This document shows positions 23,297 through 36,100 of a DNA stretch of 64,000 nt, one piece after another (position 1 is the stretch's first letter; each line of letters starts with the position of its first letter). The translations under genes were made by a program, and so were the position numbers. Under the pieces are notes generated by a model. It saw nothing but the letters and a program-made list of their open reading frames with translations. It made no database searches and was not told where the DNA came from. This stretch comes from Alitta virens (Eukaryota; Annelida; Polychaeta; Phyllodocida; Nereididae). The stretch is from contig OW028584.1 of NCBI GenBank assembly GCA_932294295.1, forward strand, positions 21,483,638 to 21,547,637. The letters run 5' to 3'.

Positions 23297-23439
23297 CAGT
23301 GAAATTCAGACTTGGAAGCTTAACTCCAGATGATGTCATGTGAATCCAGGAATCTCATTGGTTGAGGGACTGCCTTGGCCAATGGGAGTTCTGGGTTCAC
23401 ATGACATGAGCTTGGTTTCCAACTCTATGAATTTCGCTG
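23297..23439. repeat. foldback MITE with TA target duplication
   Basis: Arms of about 65 bp: left CAGTGAAATTCA ... GATGTCATGTGAA ... CTCATTGG. The right arm is inverted CAGCGAAATTCA ... CATGTCATGTGAAC ... CCCATTGG. TA lies outside both ends. Confidence 0.7.
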
Positions 23440-25170
23440 TAAAATGAAGGTTACACCGTGTATACTACTCAATTTTTTTAGGAGAATTGTGTGTTCATTG
23501 TATTAATTCCTTGAGTAACTTTACTGATGCATACTTGAAGCATGCAGAAATTAAGTAAAATATCCCACATTTTTTCTTTAGCCTACAGCCCAGGCCTCTG
23601 CCAATCCGTCTCTGCTTATAATAGCCTTTTACATTTTCATGTGCACAGTGCTGAGTCAATATAAAAAACAATTCAAGGTTTTCACCAGAGTGATGGTGAA
23701 GCCCAATAATCCTAGTTGCTCAAAAGCGTCTTACAGCTATCAACTTACCCCATTGTAAATATTTGAAAATTAAGATTGAGATTACACATGTTTATTGCAA
23801 TAATACAAATTATTGAATTGCAGTTTACAATGCAGGTTAAGCAGTGCCATAGGAATGATAGTACTACAGATCGTAGCAACAGCAGGTGCAAAGTTGAATT
23901 TCGTTTTGCAAACAGCCAAGAAACGTAGCAAACAAAGGATTTTGCATTGGCTGTCGACTATAAAAAAAGCTGGCAAAAGTTATTCCTGGGAATGAAAGGA
24001 CTTGCAGGTGCTGCCCTCCAATGGAAATTTGTTAGGTTGTGGGCCAATCAGACACCATGAACCAAATATGGTAAGGCCTTCTCTTATTGCAGTCAATCGG
24101 TTGGAAGGATCATCTAAATTCCATGGTTACTGTAGAAAAAAGAGGTCAGTAAAACATAGGCTGCAGCTAAACCCTCAGCGGATCCCACTTAGCACACAGG
24201 CATCATTAAAATTGTTAAATGTTCGTCCGACAGGCAGGAGGGTGGGCGCAACACTTTAATTTCCAGTGCAGAACAAGACACGTACTTTTGTTTCTAGAGC
24301 TGAACTCTAATACTAATGCACTTACCCTAATGAAATTTTATAGAGTAACAGTGATAGCCACACTGACATATCTCGGCTAAGTTTTACAAAGTTTGGAAAA
24401 ATCTTATTTCTTGAGTGTTTATATAGTGTGTGCGATGAACCGATACTTGTAAGTGCCACTTCGCCCCATATATCCTGCTACCAATGCTAATTAGAGTCCA
24501 AGATGTCCTATTTTTTTAACTTTGAATTTCTCCATTTGTTTATTATATTCTGTTAAGTTGGAAATAATACTATGTTCCCTAGGGTTATTATAAAGTCTGA
24601 TAAAGTCTTACTTTATTCCTGTCAAAAGTAAGGCCCGTATTAAGTCTTACTTGGTTCAATAAGTCTTACATTGTCTTATTTTGATGCAAATACACTTGGA
24701 TATTAACAACCACATCGTAATATTCAGACAATTTGGTAAATATGAATGAATATAAATTATGAACTTTCTTTAAATACAAAAGAACTGCATTTATTTTATT
24801 GCTTAGTAATTAATACCCTGATTGTTTTTTGGACGATGAAATTAATAATATTGGTGTATTAGTGGTCTTATTTTTCATGTGCGCATGATATTAAAATGTA
24901 TTACAAATATCTTACTTCTTATGATGGCAAACCTGCAGCAATCCATTCTGTTCAGAGAAAGCCAAGTGAGCATAAAAAGTATTGTCTATCCTTTTCCTGC
25001 CATTTAATTGTTCCGTTTCAAAGATTTTATGCACAATAAGTAGTATTCAGTTCGCTAGAATTATCAACACCATAGCACATTCCCTTAACTAATCTACAAC
25101 TAAGATTATCATTTATATATATATGTAATATATACACAATTCAGCAGCAATATTATGCCACATACAGATG

Positions 25171-25353
25171 TTGGGTATTATAATAAGACCCAATGGTTAT
25201 GTGGTATTTTTTTATATTCCCCACGAGTGGACAGATTGGCCAGGATTCACGAGTGGCGTTAGCCAAGAGTGAATTCTGAAGCCAATCTGTCCACAAGTGA
25301 GGGAATATAAAAATATACCACATATCCACTAGGGTCTTATTTATACCCCACAA
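25171..25353. repeat. foldback element with about 90-bp arms
   Basis: The left arm TTGGGTATTATAATAAGACCC ... TATGTGGTAT ... CCAATCTGTCCAC continues almost to the centre (about 25262). The right arm repeats it inverted, ending TTATACCCCACAA. The terminal TTGTGGGGTATAA and TATGTGGTATAC words recur once more at 26017-26046, so part of 25354-26046 probably belongs to the same or a related element. Confidence 0.65.
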
Positions 25354-27115
25354 TTTTCACTTTTAGTTGAGCTGCCTGGCTATAGATGCATTCATGTAGT
25401 ATAGAAAAAATTCATGAATATAAATTTTTGCCATTGACCAATCAGAGCATTGCATAACTGTCAACAACGTCATCACCTCAAAACTTTCTGGGACATTTTC
25501 ACATTAATAAAAAAAATTACGAAATGATATTTACAAACCAGTTGTTAAATATTTCTTGTCAGAATTGTTTTTTATACTAGATTTGGATAGAAAATGTTTT
25601 ATTGTTCAGTGTTATTAGATTGTATTACTGAAGCGATGATGCTCCTGTGGTGTTGCCCATAGCAACACAGCCACACAATAGCTTGTATCTGTGGACTGAA
25701 CAGACCATTGATTTTTGTTACGTTTTTTGGTCCTGGAATCGTTAATTCTTGTCCGATTTCAAAAATTCTAACTTTTTTAGGGAGCTGACAATTTTATTTT
25801 TTGAATGGTGGTATAATTGTGACTCCGAATATTGTTTTAAAGCGGCGGCGCTAGTTTAAACGGCGAAGCGCTTAGCTGCAAAAAGTGATTTTTTGTCATT
25901 GGCCTGCCATACATAGTTCTAAGTATGTGGTATACATTTCCCATCCTTGTAAGGTAAGCCATGTAGTATACACATGTAGAGTCTATACCACATAAGCTAT
26001 ACCACATGGCTTTTCTATGTGGTATACAACTGATTGTGGGGTATAATTTCATACAAAATGAACCTTTAAGGTTTGTATTTACTTGTATTTAAATAAATAA
26101 AGTCTAAATACAAATAAATGCTTATCTTAAAGGTTTATTTTATATTCCAAACTTTGCTGTGTTCCTCATAGAAAACCTATTGGGAACAACCCATGTGGTA
26201 TTTATTGTGATCCACCATCCCTAATTATAATAAATTGTGATCCACTACAATGTATCCCTAATTTACATATGGACGGACTACTTTAGGCTGAGCAGTTTTA
26301 CTTTCACTTTGCACACTGGGACCACAGCTGAGCCAATTATACTATTCATGAAACAAAAATTGGGTTCAAACTAAATAAGCTATTTAAAGTTAATTTTGAA
26401 AATAAAAGTTGCCTGTAATTGTCACTGGTCATAGCCGAGCTTTCACTTTGCCCATTCAAACTTGAACATCGCCACAAATTCGTTAATTCTTGACCGATTT
26501 TGACCAAATAAAGACTGGGTTGAAGCTGAATTATTGGTCAAATCTGCTAACAGTTGCTTTATACATCTCACTGTTTTTCCGTATCGGCGATTCGTTTTTA
26601 CCGACGAACCAATCTGTTGAACTCAAACAGTTAGGCATTCACAATGTGGTTGCTATGGAGACCAAATACACAGCACTTGGCGGCACTGAGGAATTCGGTC
26701 TCACTCATAATATGACATTAGCCTACACAACCTCTCGCTCGGTAAGTAGAGGGGGGGGGGGGGGGGGTTGCAAGGGGAAGGAAAGTGCCCTTAAAAATTT
26801 GATGAAGTATATGATTTTGAAGGCTAAGCTATTAATTTTTCCCTAAATCTCAGAAGAAATCTCAAAACTGTTAACATGGAAGCATACAATTTTATCAGAT
26901 GGGGCCTATATAACATGTACATATGGAATCACAAAAATTCTCTCTTTTATTTTGAAATGGCCTTTCAGTTGCAGCTGCCCCCCTTGCGTAGAATCCCTAG
27001 TCACAAAATAGGGTATGTTTATGACCCACATCCATATTTTGTTATGCAAACCCCACTGTACCTACTAGGTTTCTACCCAAAACGTCTATAAGTAGAAAAG
27101 TCTAATCATCTGAAA

Positions 27116-30100
27116 ATGCTTCTTGCCTTGAGCTATATCATTTTGAGTGTGCTTGCCATTTTGGCTGTGGCAGTATTCCTGTACAGTTGCCTTGTTTTGT
27201 GGAATCGATACAAGTACAGACATCTGCCATGTCCAAAACCTGTCAAGTAAGTGTTTTTTTTTTTACTGTAAATAAATTTTCTGAACAGGGCGTAACTTCA
27301 ATAACTGTTTTTCATGCATTACGCTACATGTGAATCTTCTCTAACTTTACAAAGATAGTGTCATATATTATTACTATTTTGTGTGTGTTCAATATAATTG
27401 CAATTGGTAACTCAGGGGATTCCAGCCAATACCTCAGGCTTGGGTGCCTTAGAGGGGTCTCCATACAAAAGAGATAAATTGTGTCTTGTTTTACTTCATT
27501 GTATGTGTTTTAGGTGTGTCTATTTTTTACTTCATGTTATTGTATGCGTTTTATGTCTGTATTTGTTGTCTCTGAGGCTGTCCGACATGATTGTGTTCCA
27601 AATAGACACAAGCATGTACCAAAAACTGCTCTGAGTGTGATTGTGCATGGTCTAATCAATTAGGGGTGTGTATTATGAAAAATTATATTTCGCAGTTTCT
27701 TTTGGGGACATATGTTTGTCCTGAAGAATGCAGTGGATCGCCAAGGTCAAACGGTTGACCTCTTCAACCAGTGGTGAGTCAAAGCTATGATGGTGGTAAA
27801 TCATCTTTCTCCTTTGGCTCATTTTTGTATTATACAATTTATTATATAAAAAATGAAATATACATTTCACCAGAACTTTCACAAGTCTGTCTCATGCAGA
27901 CTTTGAAATTGGAGAATTAATAAATATTTTTGAATCCCCTGTGCATACAATTTAAATCACCAAGACAGCCAAATACGGAAAAAGTGCAGTATAGCGGACC
28001 CAGATATATGACCATATTTAACGAGCCTCATTGCCATGCCTATGACGTAAAAATGCTTGAAATCAATGTATGACGTCACAAACTAATTTAGTTTTAGATA
28101 CAGAGTTTATTTTAGATTTTTCATGGGGGCTACTGCCCCCAAACCCCCGCTATTCTACATTAAATGTTATTTTAATTGTTTATAAAATGTAATTTTTAAT
28201 GGATGCCAAATTAGGGCATAAATTTGGGTTCGCTATACTGCACTAAACCCCCAAATACATCTTCATGTGAAACGTTCACCAACTCTCATCACTTTCAAAA
28301 CAAGACTTATTAACACAAAATTAATATTGACACCAACTTTTAACATAATTTTCCATTAATGACATATTTTCCATTAATGACTTAATTCGCTTTATATCCT
28401 ATACGAATTTAACATTATACATAATAAAATATCATTATCATCATTACACTAAATGTAATTCATTTTGTTCACAGGGCACACGAATATGGCAGTGTTTATG
28501 TCATTTATAATCTCCACATGGCCTGGGTAGTCACGTGGAACCCGAATGCTGTAAAAGTGAGTATTACAAAATCATTCAATTAGAACAATCTGTGCACAGT
28601 ATGTGACTGTATTATATGATCTCTGTGCTGTTTATGATAGAGGGATGGGTGTAGTTAGTGAAAATCCGCTTAAACAGAAAGTCTAAATTATGAGCAATGG
28701 AATATAGATAATACTTAGGTAGGGGAAATATTGCACATGCATATAAAATGGGTTTTCAAAACTTTGACATTGTTTTCCCAAAAGTGTTTGCTTTTATTAA
28801 AGAAAATCAAAATAATTGTGTAAATCAACATAATTATATATCATTGATCGGTGTGGAATAGTGGATTTCACGGAAGGTTCTCTGTATTTCCACCAGGTGC
28901 TAAAACGGAATACTGCAATTCTATTAGCTGAAAAAGTTCCCGCCCTTGACTGTGATTGGCTGAAGCAAAGTGCATCCAAGCAGCAGTATTTTTAGTGCAT
29001 TTTTATGTATATCTGACACTTTATCATTTAGTTGATTTTTTTTGTTTTTTCTGAGAAAGTTATATTTATGGAATCAGTAAGTTATTACCTACTGTGTCTG
29101 AAAAGCAAAATGAGTAATAAGAGGAGAGGAAAGACTTATGTCTTGCTGAATTCAGGGCTGTTCAGTGAAAAGACTATTAAGTGCGCTGTTCTGGTGGCCG
29201 AACAGTTCATTTCATGGCAGTCTGGGAACCTGTGTTAAGGCTCTCATCTCTGGATTTATTTTATCTAGAATACTGGTTTAACACCTGTGGGATTTCTTAC
29301 TCTGTTAGGTGTTTTAATATCGTATTTCTACAGCTTTTAATTTGTGTACAATCTTGAGTTGAAAATGACGCAAAATGCAACTAATAATCTTGTAAGTTAT
29401 AAATACAGAGGAGGACGAGGAGGAAATTTAGCCATTCTTACAAAGTTGCACTTTCGTAATGTGAAACATTTACTGTGGGGGGGGGGGGGGGGGGGGCTGT
29501 ATTACTTTCATGGTATGACAGTATACTATCACTGTCATGGTGCGAAGGTGCTCATGTGTCGTGGTGCGAAGGTGTTTCCTGGTACAAAAGTACTTCACTG
29601 TCCGGGGGCGAAACCTTCAATGCACTATAACAATAGGGGCAGATCCAGAAATATTTGCACGGGGGGAGGGGGTTGCCAAATTAAAATATATTGCAAAGAG
29701 CAATTTTTTATCACAAAATGTTCTAGGCCAAATGGATGGGGGTTTAATACCCTACTGCACAACAATATACGATAAATAATGGCACATGGAATTTTATAAA
29801 TCAACCCTCGATAGCGGCAAGAACTTGCCTTAGAGGGCTGCACTTCCCATATCTATCTATCTATCTATCTATAAATAACTCACATCAATGTCATTCAATT
29901 CATCATGCAATGCATGGTTTCAGGAGATCTTAGTTACTGGGAATTTCCACAAAGCAGAAGTCATTTACTCAAGGATTGCAAACGTTTTTGGATTCAGGTA
30001 TGTGTTACTCTTTCTTCGATGAAACAATGGCGTTCTGTCCTGTCGAGAGATGGAGCTACGACCACACCAGTCTTGCTATTGTTTAATGACGTCATCCAAC

Positions 30101-33100
30101 TATAACGTCATCAAATGCACTGATTGACCTTTTGTTGATGACGTCATTGAACAATTGCGAGACCTGTGTGGTCGTAGCTCCATCTCTCGACAGGACAGAA
30201 CGCCATTTAATATAGCTGTCGTGTTTCCTGTAAAGTTAGTAATGGGTGGGGTGGGTGATTAGGGCTTTACGTCCTGTATTTCTGCACCAGTTGGGCTAAT
30301 TAGGACAGGCAGAGACCATGGCAATGAGACGAAGGATGAAACAGCCATCCAACTTAGGCTCGACCGGGAATCGAACCCGGGACCCAGAGGTTGGAAGCCC
30401 AGAGCGCTACCTCTGAGCTAGGCCCCCGCCCCGTAAAGTTAGTAATACCTGAAATCGGACCAAAGTGATGAACAGGCATTGCTTTTATAAATTAGGATGA
30501 TGTGCATAACTTAACCATACGGACTAATTAGGTGCAAAACTCCATCAACTACTTTCGCTGAGGACCAAAATCACTCAACTAACATGATATGATTATACTA
30601 AGGCTGACAACCTGGTTAAATAAAGCTGACTAGTCTGAATTGGTATGGGGGTTTGTGATTCTAGAATTTGTCTGGTTTGTAAACATCACAAGACTGCTTA
30701 ATATGCTGCTTACTTAAGCTGGAGCATTGTTGTTTTTTTCACAGGTTTGTTGGACAGGGTTTGTTTTCAGATATGAACAACTCATCCTGGACCCAGAAAC
30801 GACAGGAAATGAATCCAGCATTCCATAAAGTGTAAGAGAAAAATCATTTCCTGAACCATATATCATAAGGTTATCCATGCCTTTGTTTAAAGAAAATTAT
30901 AGACAATATTTGACTTTAAGATCACTCGAGTAGGGGAAGCAATGACAGACACACATTAAATTTTCTGTCTGCAGAATATTTTTCTCGCAATATCTAAAAT
31001 ACATGTATGGTTATATTTCTGGTACAATTTGAAAAAAAAGAGGTAGGTGTGTTCAAGTTAACTTACTGAACTAAAATAGCCTCATCATATTTTTTCTTAA
31101 TTTGTGTTCAGGTCACTCAAAGAACTAATATCAGACTTCAACTCAGTTGCTGACTCTTTGATTACCACACTTGGAAACTTTGCTGGCAATAATGAAAACA
31201 TTGAATTGTGTTCATGGATGCACAGGACAGCACTTGGTATCATTTGTAAGGTTGGTAAAAATTACACTGATAGTAAAAATAATTAAATCTCTCGGTGAAC
31301 TGGGACATTGGCATTTTGCATGCGGAGTAGATGCATTTAACAGCCATTTCACTAAGCACATACATGCACAGAGGTTCCTCTGCTAAATTTCACACATATC
31401 CAGGTTTTTACCTAATATAAGGAAATAAGAAAAACAGCATAGTGTAATTGGTGGAGAGCATAAGTGTATTGGTCTGTTTGATTGGCTGATCAACATAATG
31501 CAACTCACTGAAGTGGAACCAGACATCTATAATCAGTCACAACCACATCCATTAAAGTACGGACATGAGGTGTAATCCTGTTCATCACAAGTTATCATTT
31601 GCACAAGGTATCTCAAAGTAGGTCAAGGTGACCCATCTTCGAACTCATCGAAAGTCTATCCCTGAAGCATAATCCCTGTTGGTTGCATACTTCTTGGATC
31701 AATACTTTTCAAGGTATCGCTTCTACAAGGGTGATGGCTAGACAGAAAGACAGACAGCTATCGCAATAACCTTCAGCCATTACTTTTGCTGAGGGTAAAA
31801 AGTACAAGATAACCATGTTTCTGTGATTTGTCCAGTAAATGACATAATAGAATATACTATATGTATATGGACAGGTATTGTCAAATTTTGATAACTTCAA
31901 CTGAGGCTCCTAACCTATCTTTTCAATATAAATATTTTACAGATTTCTTTTAAGTTTCAATCATTACAGAGATTAGAGTCTGTGACTATCTGAATTTTCA
32001 GAAATTGTACGGTTTTGCCAGAATTTGGCTGATTTCTAAACTACACCTCTTTGTACAATGTATAGGTGTCATGCTTTCAGCTTAACACAAACATACTTGG
32101 ATGGGTTTGGATCTCTGTACGGACAAGGCTGTCAAAAAAGTAAATTTTGATAACAATTGATTCAAAAAGATGAAAAAAATCAGATATAAATAATCAGTAT
32201 ACAAAATTTTATTCAGATCTGTTGACCTCCCCTTTCCACTAAATTCTCAATGCTCTCAGAAAATCGTTCTTCACCTTTTTGTATGTTGTAAGTGAAATGG
32301 CACTAAGGCAGTTGCTGCAAAAACAATAGTGATTTACTTTACAAATTACTTTGTTTCGACGTCTGTCCCCCCACATACACTGGCATTACTGTTATTAAGA
32401 AGAGGAATCGTGTACAGCATTATTTTTCTCTAAATGAACTGAAAGAATTTGCTGACAAGTGAAATATCCCACCCATGGGGTAAATGTGTAACATGGTGTG
32501 GACTCCAAACCTTATCATCTCATCATTACGTATGCCTCTAGCAGCTGGTCATACCTTAACATTAAGCTGACTAAGCTTCAGACCAGTAGCATTAAGTTTG
32601 AAGGTGTCAGTTTCAAATATTTTTCCCTGTTTCAGGTGGCTTATGGGCAAGAACTGGACACCATGGGGAAGGACAGTCCTTTCAATGATGCCTTGAGTGC
32701 TGTTATGAAAATGTTGGGAGAAACTACGAGGGATCTAACACTAACGGTAAAGGGGGGTTCTCACATAGCCAGTTTTCCCGAGAAGCTGTATTGCTCTCGT
32801 AGAATGATGTAATATTGCGCAAAATTGGGCATCTGTACTACAACCGTGGTATATGGGGGATTGTTGTAGAAGACTGTGAACACAATTACTTGATTCCTCG
32901 CAGTCGTTCCCGAACCGAGAACAACCACCAAAATCGACGGATGTTTTTCTCATGTTCAAAACTTCCGTAGAAAAATGGCGGGTGATTGTTTATAGTTAGC
33001 AACTGTAGTGAAGCTGTCGTTGCTGTAGAGGCACTCTTGGCATACGCCAATTCACACGTGAGACACTCGTAAAAGCCGGCGGGTTAACTGTCGCACACGT

Positions 33101-36100
33101 GGGTGTCAAGAAACTGGCTTGAGTCTATCAGAACCAGTGCTGGGAAGCCCATCAAGCAGGGCCCTTCTGGTACAGCCAAGAGAAATTCGACAGAGAAGGA
33201 GAAGTGGATTATTGCCAACTTTGGGTTCCTTGAGCAACACATCTCCAGGGTGCCGTCTGGTCAAGCTGTCAACCTAAAGAAGAAGATTGCGAAGAGCAAG
33301 AAGCAACTGCCCAACTTTGATGACAGCTCCAGTGCAGGGCAGCCAGATTCTGGGCCTGAAGAACTGGAAAAAGTTGAAGAAGGTGACGTCGAGCCGTTGA
33401 CATCGATCCAAGTCCAGTCTTCCCAGTGACAGACAAGGGTGGTCCATTCAAGAAGAGGAAGAATATTGGTGATCATTCTTCTGCATCAAGCTCCAAATTA
33501 GCTCTCAGCAGACAGCTGCAAGGATTGACCAGCACATCAAAGCCATTGCACAGCCTCCTCCTCCTCCTCCTCCTCCTGCAGATCCGAAGACTCTGAGAAT
33601 CCGCTCAATGACTGACTACATATTTTCTGAGTGTCTTCAGTTGGACTGGGACACATATGATGACGTCGAAGCCCAGCTGATGTCGTTCTTCCTGCAGCTG
33701 AAGGCGCAAGTCAGGAGGAACAAGCACCAGCAGCAACAGCAGCAGTTGACTATTCAGCAGCAGCTCTATCAGCAGTAGCAGTAGGCCCAGAATTTTCAGC
33801 CGATGTTCAGCCAGTTCCAGCAGGCTACTCCTGAGAAACAATGGACTACCTTGCAGATGATGTCTACACAGCCATCTGCTTCAGCTTCTTTACAGCCTGC
33901 AGGAGCTTCTTCAGTTGCCACATTCCAGCCTGCAAGTACCTACCAGTATTCTGGACCTGGGCCTTTATTTTTATTGGGTGTCTTCCCTGCTGCACCTTCT
34001 CCAGTGGTGCCTGGTTCTTCTTCCTTGAACCCTCCTTCAGTGGGATCCTTGCTTGGAGGTAATCCAATGGTACCATCTTCTAGAGCTGCCCTCAGGGCAG
34101 GAGATGACAACTCGGCTATGATGGCTTCACACACTTCAGGAATGATGTTGCTGATGGTGTTGTGGGCCTGGCTCCAAAGCTTTCCTCCAGAAGGTGCCTC
34201 GCTTGGTAATTCTAGGCCCAACTTTGGCAAGCAGCTCTTGGAACATGGCTGGCTGCATTCTTACAAAGTTCTTGTAGTGGGTTGCATCCTCCATCAATAA
34301 TTCATTCATCAAGCGTTTGTATTGGCCCATCTGAGGTCTTCGCAATAGCCATGGTCTCACCCAAAATCTCTTCCTTTTCTTTCTCTTAATGACAGCTTGT
34401 CTTCTTCCTGCAGCTCTTCTGGGCTGTTCTTCATCGTGCATAATAGCCTGTACAATAGTTGCTAGTTGCATATTTAATTCCAAGCTGGCCTGAGCCAATT
34501 TTACAATGGCTGTTGGTTGGTCTACTGCCTGTGCCATGGTCCTTTCTCTGTGGTAACAAAGAGCAGAATGAAGGCTACAGACAAGCAGCCACTTATATAT
34601 TCACATCTGCCCCTCCACCGTGACAGCCGGACTTCCAACATATTACACGTATATAACTCGCCCGGTCACTGCCTGTAGCCTTCTCAGTCATGTTTGACAC
34701 GTGTTTGATACGCGTTTGATACGCCCCTCACACCTAAAAGCCTGTGGGTGGTACGTTGATGCTGTGGAGTCTCCCGTCATAAATGTGATTTACCCATGGC
34801 TCACCCGGCATGAGACTGGGTATCATCCGTCGGGTTTGGTACATATCCTACATGTGATCCGCCGGTTGTTCGTGATTAAACCTCGCTGCCGCCAACTCAC
34901 CCGTCGCCTTAAGCACCGCTTCCTTTTTGCTTCCAACAACCATGTTGAAATCATCAAATGGGGTATTACATAATTCTACGACAGCAATACGGCTTCACTG
35001 GGAAAACCAGCTATGTGAGAACCGCCCTTAAGTCTCTTCTAAGATATCTTGCAATTAAATCCTTATGAAAATACATAAACTCTAAAATGACCAAATGACT
35101 AATTTCTTTCCTTTTTTTTTCAATCACTCTCCATGATGTTTTATTAAACTTATCTTAAACCAAATACTATATATGTCTCACATATTTCTTTGTAGTTACC
35201 ATTCATGGCTCGGTCTAAAAAAAGGCAGTTTGGTAAAGCTCTCGCTTATATAAAAGAAACTGGCAAGCAGTGGATCGAAGAGAGAGAAAGAGCTCTGGCT
35301 AATGATGAATATGTGCCTGATGACATTTTTAACAGCCTCATCAAAATGAAAAGTATGCTTCTTGACTTCAATGCTGAGAAATTGTATTACATTGTTTAAA
35401 AAAGTCCTCAAAGTGACTAACCATCCAATCTCTGGAATTTCGAGTGAAGTTCACTGGAGCTTCGAGTGAAGTCTATTTGAAGTTCTAGTGAAGTTCCACT
35501 GGCCCATGACTCATTGATGGATGTGAAATTCGGACAAAATTCGAGTGATTTTCGACCTCATACCAAGCAACACGATGTCCCTTTTACGCACCTGTTAGGC
35601 TAAATAGGACAGGCAGGGACCATGGCAATGGATGATGGATGAAACAGCCATCCAACTTAGGCTGGGCTTGGAATTAAACCCGTGGGGTTGGAAGCCAACC
35701 CGCGGGGTTGATGTCAAAATGAAAACGCTTCTGATTTCTCAGGCTGATATTCAGAACATTAACCGTAAGCATAGACATAGCTTATATGACCAGCTGCCAG
35801 AGACAGATGTAATGATGAGATAATCAGGCTAGGACAAGCATGCTGCTGAGATGTTGATGTATGCTCGAGAACCAAAGTCAGGGCCTTTGCCACGTCTGAG
35901 AAGGATAAACGCATGGAAAACGCATGGTTTTTAGCTAATTATAATGAAGCAAAAACCATGCGTTTTCCATGCGTTTATCCAAACGCATGGAAAATGCACG
36001 TGACACAATTGGCCATGTATATTAATAGATGAAAATGGCATGGTGAATGCCTTAGGCTATCTGACCACAGTTTATCTAGCATGCCCAATATGATTTTGAA

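Larger units (their letters stand above)
22346..27115. other. intergenic region upstream of the P450 gene
   Basis: No coding region recognised. Contains foldbacks (23297-23439, 25171-25353), a related partial copy ending at 26046, a CTATC/CCTAT microsatellite near 22578-22597 and a G run at about 26751-26767. A TATATAA at 26907-26913 lies about 200 bases before the P450 start codon and could be its core promoter, but this is weak. Confidence 0.4.
32751..35028. mobile_element. PIF/Harbinger DNA transposon inserted in the exon 7 splice donor of the P450
   Basis: Inverted terminal repeats of about 64 bp (32751-32814 and 34964-35028): left AGGGGGGTTCTCACATAGC, right inverted AGGGCGGTTCTCACATAGC, and similarity continues to an ATGTAATA word. 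TAA directly abuts both ends (32748-32750 and 35029-35031), the 3-bp duplication expected for Harbinger. It carries two convergent decayed genes, one Myb/SANT-like plus strand and one HARBI1-like minus strand. The catalytic DDE part of the transposase is missing, so it is a non-autonomous remnant. Confidence 0.92.

Noticed and set aside
26490..26846. 118-codon ORF upstream of the P450
   Set aside because: It ends in a glycine run from a G homopolymer and shows no domain or splice context.
30361..30425. A genuine tRNA gene on the minus strand (A- and B-box present)
   Set aside because: The tRNA-like head is followed by a SINE body and flanked by target duplications, and it recurs at 55715-55896. 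It is a SINE, not a tRNA gene.
33803..34300. 165-codon plus-strand ORF inside the Harbinger element
   Set aside because: It lies antisense to the recognisable HARBI1-like fragment and is partly low-complexity. It is a shadow frame.
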